Positions 10,370-19,941 of a stretch of 64,000 nucleotides of DNA are shown here, one piece after another; positions within the stretch are counted from its first letter, which is position 1, and every line of letters starts with the position of its first letter. The notes beneath the pieces are model-generated. The model searched no databases, was not told where the DNA came from, and saw only the letters and a program-made list of their open reading frames with translations. This stretch comes from Avibacterium sp. 20-132 (GTDB taxonomy: Bacteria; Pseudomonadota; Gammaproteobacteria; Enterobacterales; Pasteurellaceae). The stretch spans positions 558,001-622,000 of the forward strand of contig NZ_CP091456.1 of the NCBI RefSeq assembly GCF_023611925.1, read 5' to 3'. The position numbers and the translations under genes were made by a program.

Positions 10370-11683
10370 ATGGATCTTGCTTATTTAGCCCAAATCCCTG
10401 CTGACGAATTTGTCCAACGGCGTGAAAAATTGCTGGCACAAATGGCGGATAATTCCTTAGCCATTATTTTCTCGGCACAAGAACAGGTGCGTAACAACGA
10501 CAACCATTATCCCTTCCGCCAAGACAGCTATTTTTGGTATTTCACCGGCTTTAATGAACCTGATGCGATTTTGGTATTAGCCAAAACGGCACAACACGCT
10601 CGCACCCTATTGTTTTTACGTCCTTCTGATCCTCTAATGGAAACGTGGAACGGACGTCGCTTGGGCGTGGAAAGTGCCGCGGCTAAATTAAACCTAGACG
10701 AAGCCTATTGTATTGAAGATTTTGTGCCACAATGGCAAAAAATCAGCAAAAATTTCACCGCACTTTACCATAACCCCGTCTCTCAGCCTTGGGGTAATCA
10801 GCGGCTTAAAGAAAGTGCGGTGCAATTTTCGCAAGTTTTTAATTGGGCAGACTATGTAGATGAAATGCGTTTAATCAAATCAGCGAATGAAATTGCCTTA
10901 TTACAACAAGCAGGGCAAATTACCGCCCTTGGGCATTTACACGCAATGAAACAAACGCGTCCAAACCGCTTAGAATTTGAAATTGAAGGAGAATTGCTGC
11001 ACGAATTTAACCGTTTTGGCGCACGTTTCCCTTCTTTTAACTGTATTGTTGCAGGAGGCGATAACGCTTGTATTCTGCATTACAATGAAAATGATCAGCC
11101 TTTGAAAGAGGGCGAATTAGTGCTAGTCGATGCAGGCTGTGAATTTGCCTACTATGCTGGCGATATTACGCGTACTTATCCCGTTAATGGCAAATTCAGC
11201 CAAGCCCAGCGAGATATTTATGAAATCGTGCTAAATGCACAAAAACACGCCATAAAATCTTTGGTGGCAGGCAATAATATTCAGCAAGTGAATCAAGACG
11301 TTATCCGCATTAAAGTGGAAGGCTTGGTACGTTTGGGTATTTTGCAAGGCGAGGTGGAACAACTGATTGCAGAGGAAGCCTACAAAGCCTTTTATATGCA
11401 CGGTTTAGGTCATTGGCTTGGCATTGATGTCCACGATGTGGGGCGTTATAGCCTTAAAACAGACAGCAAATTACGCGATCGACCATTAGAAGTAGGTATG
11501 GTGCTAACGGTGGAACCCGGTTTGTATATTCCAACCAATGCGGATGTGCCTGAGCAATATAAAGGCATTGGCGTTCGTATTGAAGATGATATTGTGATCA
11601 CAGAATATGGCAACAAAGTGCTAACCAGTGCCGTACCAAAAGAAATTGATGAAATCGAACAAGTGATGGCACAGAACGCGTAA
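10370..11683 (+). CDS. pepP: Xaa-Pro aminopeptidase II
   Basis: The 437-residue cytosolic metalloprotease removes N-terminal residues preceding proline. The N-terminal creatinase-like domain (about 1-170) is followed by the pita-bread catalytic domain. Dimanganese ligands are visible in LVDAGCEFAYYAGDITRTYP (two Asp), HGLGHWLGIDVHD (His), LTVEPGLY (Glu) and GVRIEDD (Glu). It ends 18 bp before ubiH. It has no link to ubiquinone beyond conserved position. Confidence 0.96.
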   Translation: MDLAYLAQIPADEFVQRREKLLAQMADNSLAIIFSAQEQVRNNDNHYPFRQDSYFWYFTGFNEPDAILVLAKTAQHARTLLFLRPSDPLMETWNGRRLGVESAAAKLNLDEAYCIEDFVPQWQKISKNFTALYHNPVSQPWGNQRLKESAVQFSQVFNWADYVDEMRLIKSANEIALLQQAGQITALGHLHAMKQTRPNRLEFEIEGELLHEFNRFGARFPSFNCIVAGGDNACILHYNENDQPLKEGELVLVDAGCEFAYYAGDITRTYPVNGKFSQAQRDIYEIVLNAQKHAIKSLVAGNNIQQVNQDVIRIKVEGLVRLGILQGEVEQLIAEEAYKAFYMHGLGHWLGIDVHDVGRYSLKTDSKLRDRPLEVGMVLTVEPGLYIPTNADVPEQYKGIGVRIEDDIVITEYGNKVLTSAVPKEIDEIEQVMAQNA

Positions 11684-11701
11684 AATTAAAATGGGGCAGA
11701 A

Positions 11702-12913
11702 ATGGAACAAATTGAGCATTATGATGTGATTATCGTAGGCGGCGCAATGGCAGGTTGCACCCTCGCTTTAGCCTTAAGTGCGCAAACACAAGGCACAATG
11801 CGCATTGCGTTACTAGAAAAACAAGCGCCGCAACAGCATCAGCAAAGCGGTTTTGATGCGCGTTGCATTGCCCTTTCGGCGGGAACTTGCCAACAACTTG
11901 CTCGGCTCACTTTACCTAATACGCAATCATTATGGCAACAAATGTCTCCCCTTGCCTGCCCTATTGAGCATATTCACGTGTCTGATAAAGGTCATAGTGG
12001 CTTAGTGGAATTTCACGCCGATGAATTTCAGTTAAAACAACTGGGTGCAGTGGTTGCATTGCAGCCGATGGGCGAAATATTGCTTGCGGCAATCAAACAC
12101 TATGACAACATTGATTATTTTTCCCCGATGAACATTGCACAAATTCAGTTTGATAAAGAGCGGGTGAAAATTTCGCTAAAAAACCACCGCACTTTATCTT
12201 GTCAGCTTATTATCGGCGCGGATGGCACCCAATCTTTGGTGGCAAAATCAGCCAACATCGCCATCAACAAGGTGCGTGATTATCAACAAACGGCGATTAT
12301 CACCAATCTTCAAGTGCAACAGCCTCATCAACAGCGTGCGTTTGAACGTTTCACTGCGGAAGGTCCGCTCGCATTATTACCGATGACGGATCATTTGATG
12401 TCCTTAGTCTGGTGCGTGAAAGATCCTCAATATTTAATGGGGCTAACAGACGACGCCTTTCTTGCTCGTTTGCAACAACACTTCGGCTGGCGGCTCGGCA
12501 AATTGCAGCAATGCGGCAAGCGTTTTGCGTATCCTTTGGCGTTATATCAAGCCAGCCAGCATATTCATCACCGCACTGCGCTGGTCGGTAACGCTGCACA
12601 AACCTTACATCCCATTGCGGGACAAGGCTTTAATCTGGGGATGCGTGATGTCATTTGCCTTGCCAAGTTATTAAGCCAAGCCTTTATGCAAGGGCAAGAT
12701 CTCGGCACATACGCCTTATTAAAGCAATATGAAAAAGCACGCCAAGCGGATCAAACGCAGTTAATCAACTTAACGGACGGCTTGGTTTCGCTCTTTGCCA
12801 ATACATTATTGCCATTACAAATTGGACGAAATTTGGGGCTAATGGCAATGGCGCAATCTCATTTACTCAAACAACACTTTATCAAACCGACATTAGGGTG
12901 GTTAGCACAATGA
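11702..12913 (+). CDS. ubiH: 2-Octaprenyl-6-methoxyphenol hydroxylase
   Basis: The 403-residue FAD monooxygenase acts in aerobic ubiquinone synthesis (C1 hydroxylation). The dinucleotide motif GGAMAG is near residue 14, GADGTQS is in the middle, and ALVGNAAQTLHPIAGQGFNLGMRD is the second FAD motif. Its stop overlaps the ubiI start (ATGA at 12910-12913), so translation of the two is coupled. It is assigned UbiH rather than UbiF by order in the pepP-ubiH-ubiI run. Confidence 0.92.
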   Translation: MEQIEHYDVIIVGGAMAGCTLALALSAQTQGTMRIALLEKQAPQQHQQSGFDARCIALSAGTCQQLARLTLPNTQSLWQQMSPLACPIEHIHVSDKGHSGLVEFHADEFQLKQLGAVVALQPMGEILLAAIKHYDNIDYFSPMNIAQIQFDKERVKISLKNHRTLSCQLIIGADGTQSLVAKSANIAINKVRDYQQTAIITNLQVQQPHQQRAFERFTAEGPLALLPMTDHLMSLVWCVKDPQYLMGLTDDAFLARLQQHFGWRLGKLQQCGKRFAYPLALYQASQHIHHRTALVGNAAQTLHPIAGQGFNLGMRDVICLAKLLSQAFMQGQDLGTYALLKQYEKARQADQTQLINLTDGLVSLFANTLLPLQIGRNLGLMAMAQSHLLKQHFIKPTLGWLAQ

Positions 12914-14079
12914 AAAATTTTGATCTCATTATTATCGGTGGTGGAATGGTGGGGCTGGCACTTGCCGCCAAATTAAAACATACCGCAATACGCATCGCCC
13001 TAATCGAATCTCATCCGCCGCATTTTTCTTCCACGCATATCGCTTATCGTGTGAGCGCCTTGAACCTTGCCAGTGAGCATTTTCTGCAAGAACTCAATGC
13101 GTGGCAAACCATTCAAACTACGCGCGCAACGGCTTACGATAAAATGTCTGTGTGGGAAAAAGATAGCTTTGCCAAAATTGAATTTGATACCAAAGGGTTA
13201 GGTATTTCTCACCTTGGGCATATTGTGGAAAATCCGATCATTCAGCATAGCCTTTGGCAACAAGTGGACGCACAAGAGAATATCGAGATTTTCACCGAGA
13301 CGGCTCAGAATATCGGTATTAACGAAAGCAGCGCGATTCTTACCTTAACTGATGGGCAAATATTAGTGGGAAAATTAGTTGTGGGCGCAGATGGAGCAAA
13401 TTCTTGGCTGCGGCAAAAAGCCAATATTCCGCTTATTTTCCGTGATTACGGGCAATATGCGTTGGTCTGCAACGTCAAAACCGCAGAGCCACACCAACAT
13501 TGCGCAAGACAAATTTTTGCCCCCGACAGCATTTTGGCATTCTTACCGTTACATCAAGAAAATCTCTGTTCTATTGTGTGGTCCCTTCCGCCAGAACAGG
13601 CTAAACAACTTCGTGATTGCAATCTTGCACAATTCAACAAACAGCTAAGCATTGCTTTTGATAATCAGCTTGGGCTATGCGAATGTCAAAGCGAACGTCA
13701 AGCGATTCCACTCACCGCGCGCTATGCACGCAACTTCGCGCAGCCGCGTATCGCTTTAATTGGCGATGCGGCTCACACCATTCATCCACTGGCAGGACAA
13801 GGGGTAAACCTAGGCTTGCAAGATGCGTTACTGCTTGCCCAAGAAATTGAAAAACACGTTGCATTAGGCTTAGACATCGGCGAATATCGCAATCTGCGTT
13901 ACTACGAACGTACGCGTAAAACAGAAGCAGTAAAAATGCTCATCGCAATGCAAGGCTTAAAAGATCTCTTTGCCGGCAACAATCCACTAAAAAAACTCGC
14001 CCGCGGTATCGGACTTCGCGCCACAAATCAGTTTGGATTGTTAAAAGAACAGCTTATTCGTCAAGGATTAGGGATTTGA
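12910..14079 (+). CDS. ubiI: 2-Octaprenylphenol hydroxylase (VisC/UbiI family)
   Basis: A second FAD monooxygenase, paralogous to UbiH, of 389 residues from the ATG at 12910 (MKNFDLIIIGGGMVGLALAA). The FAD motifs are GGGMVG at 10-15, GADGANSWLR and IALIGDAAHTIHPLAGQGVNLGLQD. In E. coli the gene after ubiH is visC/ubiI (C5 hydroxylation), hence the name. Paralogues such as UbiF cannot be excluded by reading alone. Confidence 0.87.
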   Translation: MKNFDLIIIGGGMVGLALAAKLKHTAIRIALIESHPPHFSSTHIAYRVSALNLASEHFLQELNAWQTIQTTRATAYDKMSVWEKDSFAKIEFDTKGLGISHLGHIVENPIIQHSLWQQVDAQENIEIFTETAQNIGINESSAILTLTDGQILVGKLVVGADGANSWLRQKANIPLIFRDYGQYALVCNVKTAEPHQHCARQIFAPDSILAFLPLHQENLCSIVWSLPPEQAKQLRDCNLAQFNKQLSIAFDNQLGLCECQSERQAIPLTARYARNFAQPRIALIGDAAHTIHPLAGQGVNLGLQDALLLAQEIEKHVALGLDIGEYRNLRYYERTRKTEAVKMLIAMQGLKDLFAGNNPLKKLARGIGLRATNQFGLLKEQLIRQGLGI

Positions 14080-14211
14080 TTTCAAAAATGTTCATTCTTG
14101 TTTCTTTTCCAATATGACCACTAGATTCTTCCTTTAAGAGAATGATGATTAATAAGTGGAAGAAATAAGTACCAACGTTATAGAAAATATAAGCAAACAT
14201 ACAAAACGTTA

Positions 14212-14280
14212 GGGGCTATATCAGATAAGCCCTAAATCCTACGCCATTTCCACAACGTTTTAAGTTGGTCTTTTGCTGTC
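14212..14280 (-). mobile_element. Possible remnant of an IS1016-like (IS1595 family) element
   Basis: The plus strand begins GGGGCTATATCAGATAAGCC, which looks like an IS1016-type terminal repeat. Read on the minus strand, the bases just inside encode a short tail ending KDQLKTLWKWRRI before a stop. This resembles the C-terminus of IS1016-like transposases (K-x-Q-L...K-W). Only about 70 bp remains and no second end was found, so it would be a decayed scar. The comparison is from memory. Confidence 0.35.
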
Positions 14281-14299
14281 TAAAAGTTAAACTGAAAAT

Positions 14300-14322
14300 C
14301 CCATTCTTTCAAGAAGAATGGG
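14300..14322. terminator. Hairpin downstream of ubiI
   Basis: A perfect 9-bp stem, CCCATTCTT and AAGAATGGG, with a TCAAG loop is followed on the plus strand by AACTTTTTGG. It would end the ygfB-pepP-ubiH-ubiI transcript, although it lies 220 bp past the stop. Confidence 0.5.
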
Positions 14323-14342
14323 AACTTTTTGGGATCAGATCA

Positions 14343-14383
14343 CTGCTCCTAGCATTGATTATTTTTTCAACTTCTAGGAGCAG
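14343..14383. repeat. Inverted repeat between ubiI and katA
   Basis: CTGCTCCTAG (14343-14352) and its exact complement (14374-14383) surround a 21-base loop. The arms extend imperfectly outward. There is no clear T tail on the minus strand, so it may protect katA mRNA or be a weak terminator. Confidence 0.5.
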
Positions 14384-14414
14384 AGTGAGCAAGGCTACTT
14401 TTATTGATGAGGGA

Positions 14415-15878
14415 TTATGCCCAACCTAATGCTTTCTTAATGCCTGCGCCATAGGCTGGATCACACTTGGTGCAGTTGTCGATATGACGCTGTTTGATGA
14501 AATCTGGCGCATCACCTAAGGCACGTGCAGTGTTTTCAAATAGCACTTGTTTTTGTTCGGCAGTCATTAATTGGAACAATGCACGTGGTTGGCTGAAGTA
14601 ATCTGCATCATCTTCACGATAATTCCAAAAGTCTGCATCCCCTGTGATTTTCAACGGCGGTTCTTTGTATTGTGGTTGCTCTTGCCATTGACTGAAACTA
14701 TTTGGTTCATAATGTGGCAAACTACCATAGTTTGCATCTACACGTCCTTGCCCATCACGATGGTTGCTATGTACTGGACAACGCGCACGATTAACAGGGA
14801 TTTGCTGATAGTTTACCCCTAAACGATAACGTTGTGCATCGGCATAGTTGAATAAACGCGCTTGTAGCATACGGTCTGGTGATACACTAATTCCCGGCAC
14901 TAAATTGCTTGGTGCAAACGCCGATTGTTCTACATCTAAAAAGAAGTTTTCTGGATTACGATTAAGTTCAAATTCCCCCACCTCAATTAATGGATAATCT
15001 TTTTTGGGCCATACTTTGGTAAGATCAAAAGGGTGATAAGGCACTTTTTCCGCATCTTGTTCTGGCATAATTTGTACAAACATTGTCCATTTTGGAAAAT
15101 CACCACGCTCAATCGCTTCATATAAATCACGTTGGTGGCTTTCTCGATCTTTACCGATAATAGCTTCCGCTTCGGCATCAGTAAGATTTTTAATACCCTG
15201 CTGTGTACGGAAGTGAAATTTCACCCAAAAGCGCTCATTTTCAGCATTAATAAAGCTATAAGTGTGTGAACCATAACCGTGCATATGGCGATAGCTGGCA
15301 GGGATACCTCGATCGCTCATAACAATGGTGACTTGATGAAGTGCTTCTGGTAACAATGTCCAGAAATCCCAGTTATACGTTGCTGAACGCATATTAGTAC
15401 GAGGATCGCGTTTTACTGCTTTATTCAGATCTGGGAATTTGCGCGGATCGCGTAAGAAGAAGACAGGCGTATTGTTGCCTACCATATCCCAATTTCCTTC
15501 TTCGGTATAAAATTTCAGTGCAAAACCACGAATATCACGTTCTGCATCAGCCGCCCCACGCTCACCCGCTACGGTTGTGAAGCGTGCAAACATTTCAGTT
15601 TTCTTACCAATTTCACTAAAAATTTTTGCACGGGTATATTGAGTAATATCGTGGGTGACCGTGAATGTACCGAATGCGCCAGAACCTTTGGCGTGCATAC
15701 GACGTTCTGGGATCACTTCACGTACGAAGTTCGCTAATTTTTCTTGTAACCATATATCTTGAGCTAAAAGTGGACCACGTGGTCCTGCCGTTAAACTATT
15801 TTGGTTATCCACCACTGGCGCCCCAAAGTCTGTCGTTAAATGGGTAACTGGGCATTTTTTGATTGAATTGTCAGTCAT
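14415..15878 (-). CDS. katA: Monofunctional haem catalase
   Basis: The 487-residue small-subunit clade 3 catalase decomposes hydrogen peroxide and is the counterpart of Haemophilus HktE. The catalytic His is in [11 protein letters not shown], the active-site Asn in [13 protein letters not shown], and the haem-ligand Tyr in [14 protein letters not shown]. The length is normal for NADPH-binding catalases. It is a single gene, convergent with ubiI. I could not identify an OxyR site. Confidence 0.96.
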   Translation of the reverse strand: MTDNSIKKCPVTHLTTDFGAPVVDNQNSLTAGPRGPLLAQDIWLQEKLANFVREVIPERRMHAKGSGAFGTFTVTHDITQYTRAKIFSEIGKKTEMFARFTTVAGERGAADAERDIRGFALKFYTEEGNWDMVGNNTPVFFLRDPRKFPDLNKAVKRDPRTNMRSATYNWDFWTLLPEALHQVTIVMSDRGIPASYRHMHGYGSHTYSFINAENERFWVKFHFRTQQGIKNLTDAEAEAIIGKDRESHQRDLYEAIERGDFPKWTMFVQIMPEQDAEKVPYHPFDLTKVWPKKDYPLIEVGEFELNRNPENFFLDVEQSAFAPSNLVPGISVSPDRMLQARLFNYADAQRYRLGVNYQQIPVNRARCPVHSNHRDGQGRVDANYGSLPHYEPNSFSQWQEQPQYKEPPLKITGDADFWNYREDDADYFSQPRALFQLMTAEQKQVLFENTARALGDAPDFIKQRHIDNCTKCDPAYGAGIKKALGWA

Positions 15879-16086
15879 TTTTTTTCCTTAGTGAGTGATA
15901 TAGGAGATTAATTTCCCCAAATCATAGCAGTATTGAGGCAAATTTGGCTAAACGATAATTTTTATTGATTTAATAGGGATAAAGAGGTGTTAAAAATAGA
16001 GCTAAACAAAAGTGCGGTGTAAAAATGGTGAATTTTGATCTGCTTCCCAAATTTACACTACACTTAGTTTCAAGAAGATATCTTTT

Positions 16087-16920
16087 CTATTTAGAAAATT
16101 TATCTGCATATTCCTGGCTATTGATCCATTGGTGATCTGTTTCCCAAGTAAACCGCCATTTACGAACAGGGCCTGCCATAACATTGAGATAATAATTGTT
16201 ATAACCCGCAATGGTCGCAACAGGATGATAACCTTTTGGAACTTGCACAACATCGCCATCATAAACAGCCATACATTCATCTAAGCTACGATCATCAGTA
16301 TAAACTCGTTGCAAACAAAATCCTTGAGCTGGTTCAAAACGGTGGTAATAGGTTTCTTCTAGGTAAGTTTCAGCTTCACTATCTTTTTGATCGTGTTTAT
16401 GGCTCGGAAATGAACTCGTGTTTCCTTCGTCGGTAAATACTTCTACAACTAATAAGGCATCAGCGGATTCCGTTTCTGGCAGAATATTATGCACAAGGCG
16501 TTTATTATTACCAAATCCTCGTTGCTCAACACCAACATCTTCAGGTGTGATTAAACGTACAGATAAATTACCTTCACTTGGTGCGCGGCAAACGGCTAAT
16601 TCTAAATAACTTTCAGCTTCGATTTCAACTTGATGATGATGAGGGACATAAAGAGAATAAGGTGGAATACGCTCGAAAGGGGATTGGCGCTTACCAATAT
16701 GTTTAAAGACTTGTCCCGCTGTCGAAATCGTGCATTTCCCCGCTAAAACTACAAAACATACTTCAGTATTTTCTGTATCAAAGCTCAAACTTTGATTAGA
16801 TTGCAGGTGATAACATTCAAACCCAACATATTCCCAATTAGCACTCTTAGGTGTTATTTTTTGTACTAGACCATTAGGCGCAGGATTTTGTTTGGCTGAT
16901 TTTGATAATAGATAGCTCAT
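16087..16920 (-). CDS. iolB: 5-Deoxy-glucuronate isomerase
   Basis: The 277-residue double-cupin isomerase converts 5-deoxy-glucuronate to 2-deoxy-5-keto-gluconate in myo-inositol breakdown. Family features are the HHHQVEIEAES and SFPSHKHDQKDSEAETYLEETYYHRFEP segments, with metal-binding His and Glu residues, and VQVPKGYHPV near the C-terminus. It is divergent from iolA across 242 bp that hold the putative IolR operators. iolD, the preceding enzyme, is not in the window. Confidence 0.95.
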   Translation of the reverse strand: MSYLLSKSAKQNPAPNGLVQKITPKSANWEYVGFECYHLQSNQSLSFDTENTEVCFVVLAGKCTISTAGQVFKHIGKRQSPFERIPPYSLYVPHHHQVEIEAESYLELAVCRAPSEGNLSVRLITPEDVGVEQRGFGNNKRLVHNILPETESADALLVVEVFTDEGNTSSFPSHKHDQKDSEAETYLEETYYHRFEPAQGFCLQRVYTDDRSLDECMAVYDGDVVQVPKGYHPVATIAGYNNYYLNVMAGPVRKWRFTWETDHQWINSQEYADKFSK

Positions 16921-17027
16921 ATTAACCTCTCATCTTAGACTATTAGGTAGATTTTGCCCAAATCATAGATCAGATGGTGAAATACTGTTAGAAAAAATTG
17001 TCAAATATCCAACGTAGATCACAAAAA

Positions 17028-17043
17028 TGAAATAATTATTTCA
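17028..17043. promoter_or_regulatory. Putative IolR operator 1 (iolB-iolA region)
   Basis: The site reads TGAAA-TAATTA-TTTCA and lies inside a perfect 26-bp palindrome (17023-17048). GGAA-N6-TTCC is, from memory, the motif of RpiR-type IolR in Sinorhizobium; here GAAA-N6-TTTC has the same spacing. It overlaps a TAGATCACA CRP-like half site just upstream. Direct binding is inferred. Confidence 0.6.
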
Positions 17044-17061
17044 TTTTTACGCAAGATGAAT

Positions 17062-17077
17062 TGAAAAATTTGTTTCA
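17062..17077. promoter_or_regulatory. Putative IolR operator 2 overlapping the iolA promoter
   Basis: TGAAA-AATTTG-TTTCA is a second exact copy of the half-sites, 34 bp from the first. The bases TTGAAA (17061-17066) can serve as -35 with TAATCT 17 bp downstream as a weak -10, so a bound repressor would block RNA polymerase. Confidence 0.55.
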
Positions 17078-17162
17078 TTATTCTAATCTAATTCTCACTT
17101 GACTTTGTGCCAAGCATAATCAGATGAATCATTCATTTCACTTTTAGATTAAGGAGCAAAGA

Positions 17163-18671
17163 ATGGAAACCGTTTTAAACTTTATTAATGGAAAACAGGT
17201 TGAAAGTAAGGGCGAAAAAGTATGGCCAATTTTTAACCCTGCAACAGGAAAACAAATTCGACAAGTGCATATGAGTACGGAAGCAGAAGTATTGGAGGCT
17301 GTTGAGGTGGCACAAAAAGCTTTCCCTGAATGGGCAGCGACTTCGCCACTACGTCGAGCGAGAGTGTTATTTAAGTTTAAAGAACTATTACAGCGTGATT
17401 GGGATTCTCTAGCTCGTTTAATTACTGAAGAGCATGGTAAAGTTTATTCTGATTCTTGTGGTGAATTAACTCGTGGTTTAGAAGTCGTCGAATTTGCCTG
17501 TGGTATCCCACATTTACTAAAAGGTGAGTTTTCAGAGCAAGCAGGACGAGGTATTGATATTCATTCCACAATGCAACCTTTAGGCGTTTGTATTGGTATT
17601 ACCCCATTTAACTTTCCTGCAATGGTGCCAATGTGGATGTTTCCCGTGGCATTAGCTTGTGGTAATACCTTTATTTTGAAACCTGCAAAAACTGATCCTT
17701 CACTTTCTATTCGTCTTGCTGAATTATTAAAAGAAGCAGGTTTACCAGATGGTGTGTTTAATGTCGTTCACGGGGATCGCCACGATAATGAAATTTTATT
17801 GCGAGATCCACGTGTTAAAGCAGTGAGTTTTGTTGGCTCGACAACAGCGGCAGAATATGTCCATAAAGTGGGTTCTGAACACGGTAAACGTGTACAAGCA
17901 CTTGGCGCTGCGAAAAATCACGGTTTAGTGATGCCTGATGTGGATATTAATGCTACTGCAGATGCCTTACTAGGCGCCGCTTTTGGTGCGGCTGGTGAAC
18001 GCTGTATGGCACTACCAATTGCAGTAACCATTGACGATGACACTGCGGATAAATTAGTGGCAGCACTCAAACCAAAAGTAGAAGCCTTACGCTATGGACC
18101 AGGTATTCCAACAGAGGGCGAAAAAGAAATGGATTTTGGCCCCCTTATTACACAGCAACATCTCAACAATGTAACGAAATACATTGATAAAGGTGTGGAA
18201 GAAGGTGCTACTTTAGTCGTAGATGGACGTAATAAAAAACCAGCAGGTTATGAAGATGGTTTCTTTATTGGAGGTACATTATTCGATCACGTTACTGAGA
18301 ATATGGTTATTTACAAAGAAGAAATTTTTGGCCCTGTGCTAGGTATTGTTCGAGCGAAAAACTTTGAAGATGCAATGCGTTTAATCAATGATCACCAGTT
18401 TGGTAATGGCGCTGCTATTTTCACCAATAGCGGTGCAGCGGCTCGAGAATTCTCATATCGTGTTCAAGCTGGAATGATTGGAGTGAATATCCCAATTCCA
18501 GTTCCGATGGCGTTCCATTGTTTTGGTGGTTGGAAAGGTTCAGCTTTTGGCGCATTAAATGTATATGGTCCAGATGGCGTGCGTTTCTATACTAAGATGA
18601 AAACTGTGACGACACGTTGGCCAGAACAAAATATGGACTCTCAAGCAGCATTTAGTATGCCAACCTTATAA
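17163..18671 (+). CDS. iolA: CoA-acylating methylmalonate-semialdehyde dehydrogenase
   Basis: The 502-residue aldehyde dehydrogenase converts malonate or methylmalonate semialdehyde to acetyl- or propionyl-CoA, the last step of inositol catabolism. The catalytic Cys281 is in GAAGERCMALP and Asn150 in TPFNFPAMVP. The usual general-base motif ELGG is replaced by ALGAAKNHG, as expected for the CoA-dependent subfamily. The ATG follows AAGGAGCAAAGA. A strong hairpin separates it from the dehydrogenase gene downstream. Confidence 0.95.
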   Translation: METVLNFINGKQVESKGEKVWPIFNPATGKQIRQVHMSTEAEVLEAVEVAQKAFPEWAATSPLRRARVLFKFKELLQRDWDSLARLITEEHGKVYSDSCGELTRGLEVVEFACGIPHLLKGEFSEQAGRGIDIHSTMQPLGVCIGITPFNFPAMVPMWMFPVALACGNTFILKPAKTDPSLSIRLAELLKEAGLPDGVFNVVHGDRHDNEILLRDPRVKAVSFVGSTTAAEYVHKVGSEHGKRVQALGAAKNHGLVMPDVDINATADALLGAAFGAAGERCMALPIAVTIDDDTADKLVAALKPKVEALRYGPGIPTEGEKEMDFGPLITQQHLNNVTKYIDKGVEEGATLVVDGRNKKPAGYEDGFFIGGTLFDHVTENMVIYKEEIFGPVLGIVRAKNFEDAMRLINDHQFGNGAAIFTNSGAAAREFSYRVQAGMIGVNIPIPVPMAFHCFGGWKGSAFGALNVYGPDGVRFYTKMKTVTTRWPEQNMDSQAAFSMPTL

Positions 18672-18681
18672 TAAAAACATA

Positions 18682-18714
18682 AAAGAGATTTCTGTGATGG
18701 AAATCTCTTTTTTT
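18682..18714 (+). terminator. Intrinsic terminator between iolA and the inositol dehydrogenase gene
   Basis: An 11-bp perfect stem AAAGAGATTTC/GAAATCTCTTT with a 7-base loop runs directly into a T7 tract. It lies inside the iolA-dehydrogenase transcription unit, 20 bp before the next start codon. Confidence 0.8.
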
Positions 18715-18733
18715 CTTGCATAAGGAAAAAGAA

Positions 18734-19870
18734 ATGAAAAAAGTAAGAATTGGATTAATTGGTACAGGATATATTGGGCGTTGTCATGCGATTGCTTATG
18801 CGCAAGCGCCAACGGTTTTCCCGCTAGATGCCGAGTTAGAATGTGATTATCTAGCTGAAATAACGCCTGAGTTAGCCGCCGAAAAAGCCAAAGCCTTTGG
18901 CTTTAAACGATCTACAGGAAATTGGCGTGATGTGGTACAAGATCCTGATATTGATGTGGTAGATATTTGTACCCCCAACTTTCTACATAAAGAAATTGCC
19001 TTAGCAGCAATTGAGCAAGGTAAACATATTTATTCAGAAAAACCTCTTGCGTTAACTGCGGAAGATGCCAAATTAATGTATCAAGCTGCAAAAAAAGCAG
19101 GGGTAAAAACCCTTGTAGGATTTAATTATATTAAGAATCCAACCACTCAGCTTGCGAAAGAAATCATAGCGCGAGGAGAAATTGGGGACATTATTCATTT
19201 TTATGGAACACATAATGAAGATTATCTCGCCGATCCCAATACACCAAGAGATTGGCATTGTATTCGAGAAAAAGCAGGACTGGGTGCGCTAGGTGATCTC
19301 GCGGCACATATTATACAAATGTCACAGTATCTTGTAGGTAGCCAAATTCAACGTGTAGTTGGAGATATGGATACTGTAATCAAAATGCGTCCAAATCCAC
19401 AAAATTTGAATGAACAGCTTCCAGTAGAAAATGAAGATCAAGCGGCAGCAATCGTACGTTTTGCTAACGGTTGTATGGGAACGATTGAAACTTCTCGCAT
19501 TGCTTGTGGACGTAAAATGGGACTAAGTTATGTTATAACCGGAACTAAGGGGACTATCAGCTACACGCAAGAAAGAATGGCTGAACTAAAATTATATCTT
19601 CACTCAGATGATCCAGCACGACAAGGTTTTAAAACTTTACTTACCGGCCCACTTCACCCTGATTATAAGCATTTCTGTGTAAGTGCTGGGCATGGTATTG
19701 GTTTTAATGATCAAAAAACAGTGGAAATTCGAGATCTTATCAATGGTATAGCAAATAATAAGCCAATGTATCCTGATTTTGAAGAAGGCTTTAAGGTTTC
19801 TCGTGTTCTTGATGCAATAGCAGTGTCTTATCGTGAAAAACGTTGGGTTAATGTAGAAGAAATTGCCTAA
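18734..19870 (+). CDS. Gfo/Idh/MocA family oxidoreductase, probable inositol dehydrogenase
   Basis: The start is the ATG of MKKVRIGLIGTGYIGRCHAI, after AAGGAAAAAGAA, giving 378 residues. The Rossmann motif GTGYIG is at 10-15, the family EKP motif is at 102-104 (YSEKPLAL), and the C-terminal substrate domain carries LGALGDLAAHIIQMSQYL. Its place after iolA suggests NAD-dependent oxidation of myo- or scyllo-inositol or a related keto-inositol. Which isomer it uses cannot be told. Expression would depend on read-through of the hairpin in front or on an unseen promoter. Confidence 0.85.
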   Translation: MKKVRIGLIGTGYIGRCHAIAYAQAPTVFPLDAELECDYLAEITPELAAEKAKAFGFKRSTGNWRDVVQDPDIDVVDICTPNFLHKEIALAAIEQGKHIYSEKPLALTAEDAKLMYQAAKKAGVKTLVGFNYIKNPTTQLAKEIIARGEIGDIIHFYGTHNEDYLADPNTPRDWHCIREKAGLGALGDLAAHIIQMSQYLVGSQIQRVVGDMDTVIKMRPNPQNLNEQLPVENEDQAAAIVRFANGCMGTIETSRIACGRKMGLSYVITGTKGTISYTQERMAELKLYLHSDDPARQGFKTLLTGPLHPDYKHFCVSAGHGIGFNDQKTVEIRDLINGIANNKPMYPDFEEGFKVSRVLDAIAVSYREKRWVNVEEIA

Positions 19871-19885
19871 CCATCTTAAATACAT

Positions 19886-19915
19886 AAAAAAACTTGGCTA
19901 TTATGCCAAGTTTTT
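19886..19915 (+). terminator. Terminator of the iolA locus
   Basis: AAACTTGGC, a TATTAT loop and GCCAAGTTT followed by TTTTTCG form a 9-bp stem plus T run just after the dehydrogenase gene. A run on the other side makes it usable from both strands, so it may also serve pnuC. Confidence 0.8.
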
Positions 19916-19941
19916 CGTTTTTAAGTTAAGTGCGGTCTTTT

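Larger units (their letters stand above)
14080..14414. other. Intergenic stretch with probable transposase scar and two hairpins
   Basis: No gene is visible in these 335 bp between convergent ubiI and katA. They hold a likely fragment of an insertion sequence (14212-14280), a perfect 9-bp hairpin (14300-14322) and a 10-bp inverted repeat with a 21-base loop (14343-14383). The rest is AT-rich and unremarkable. Confidence 0.7.
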
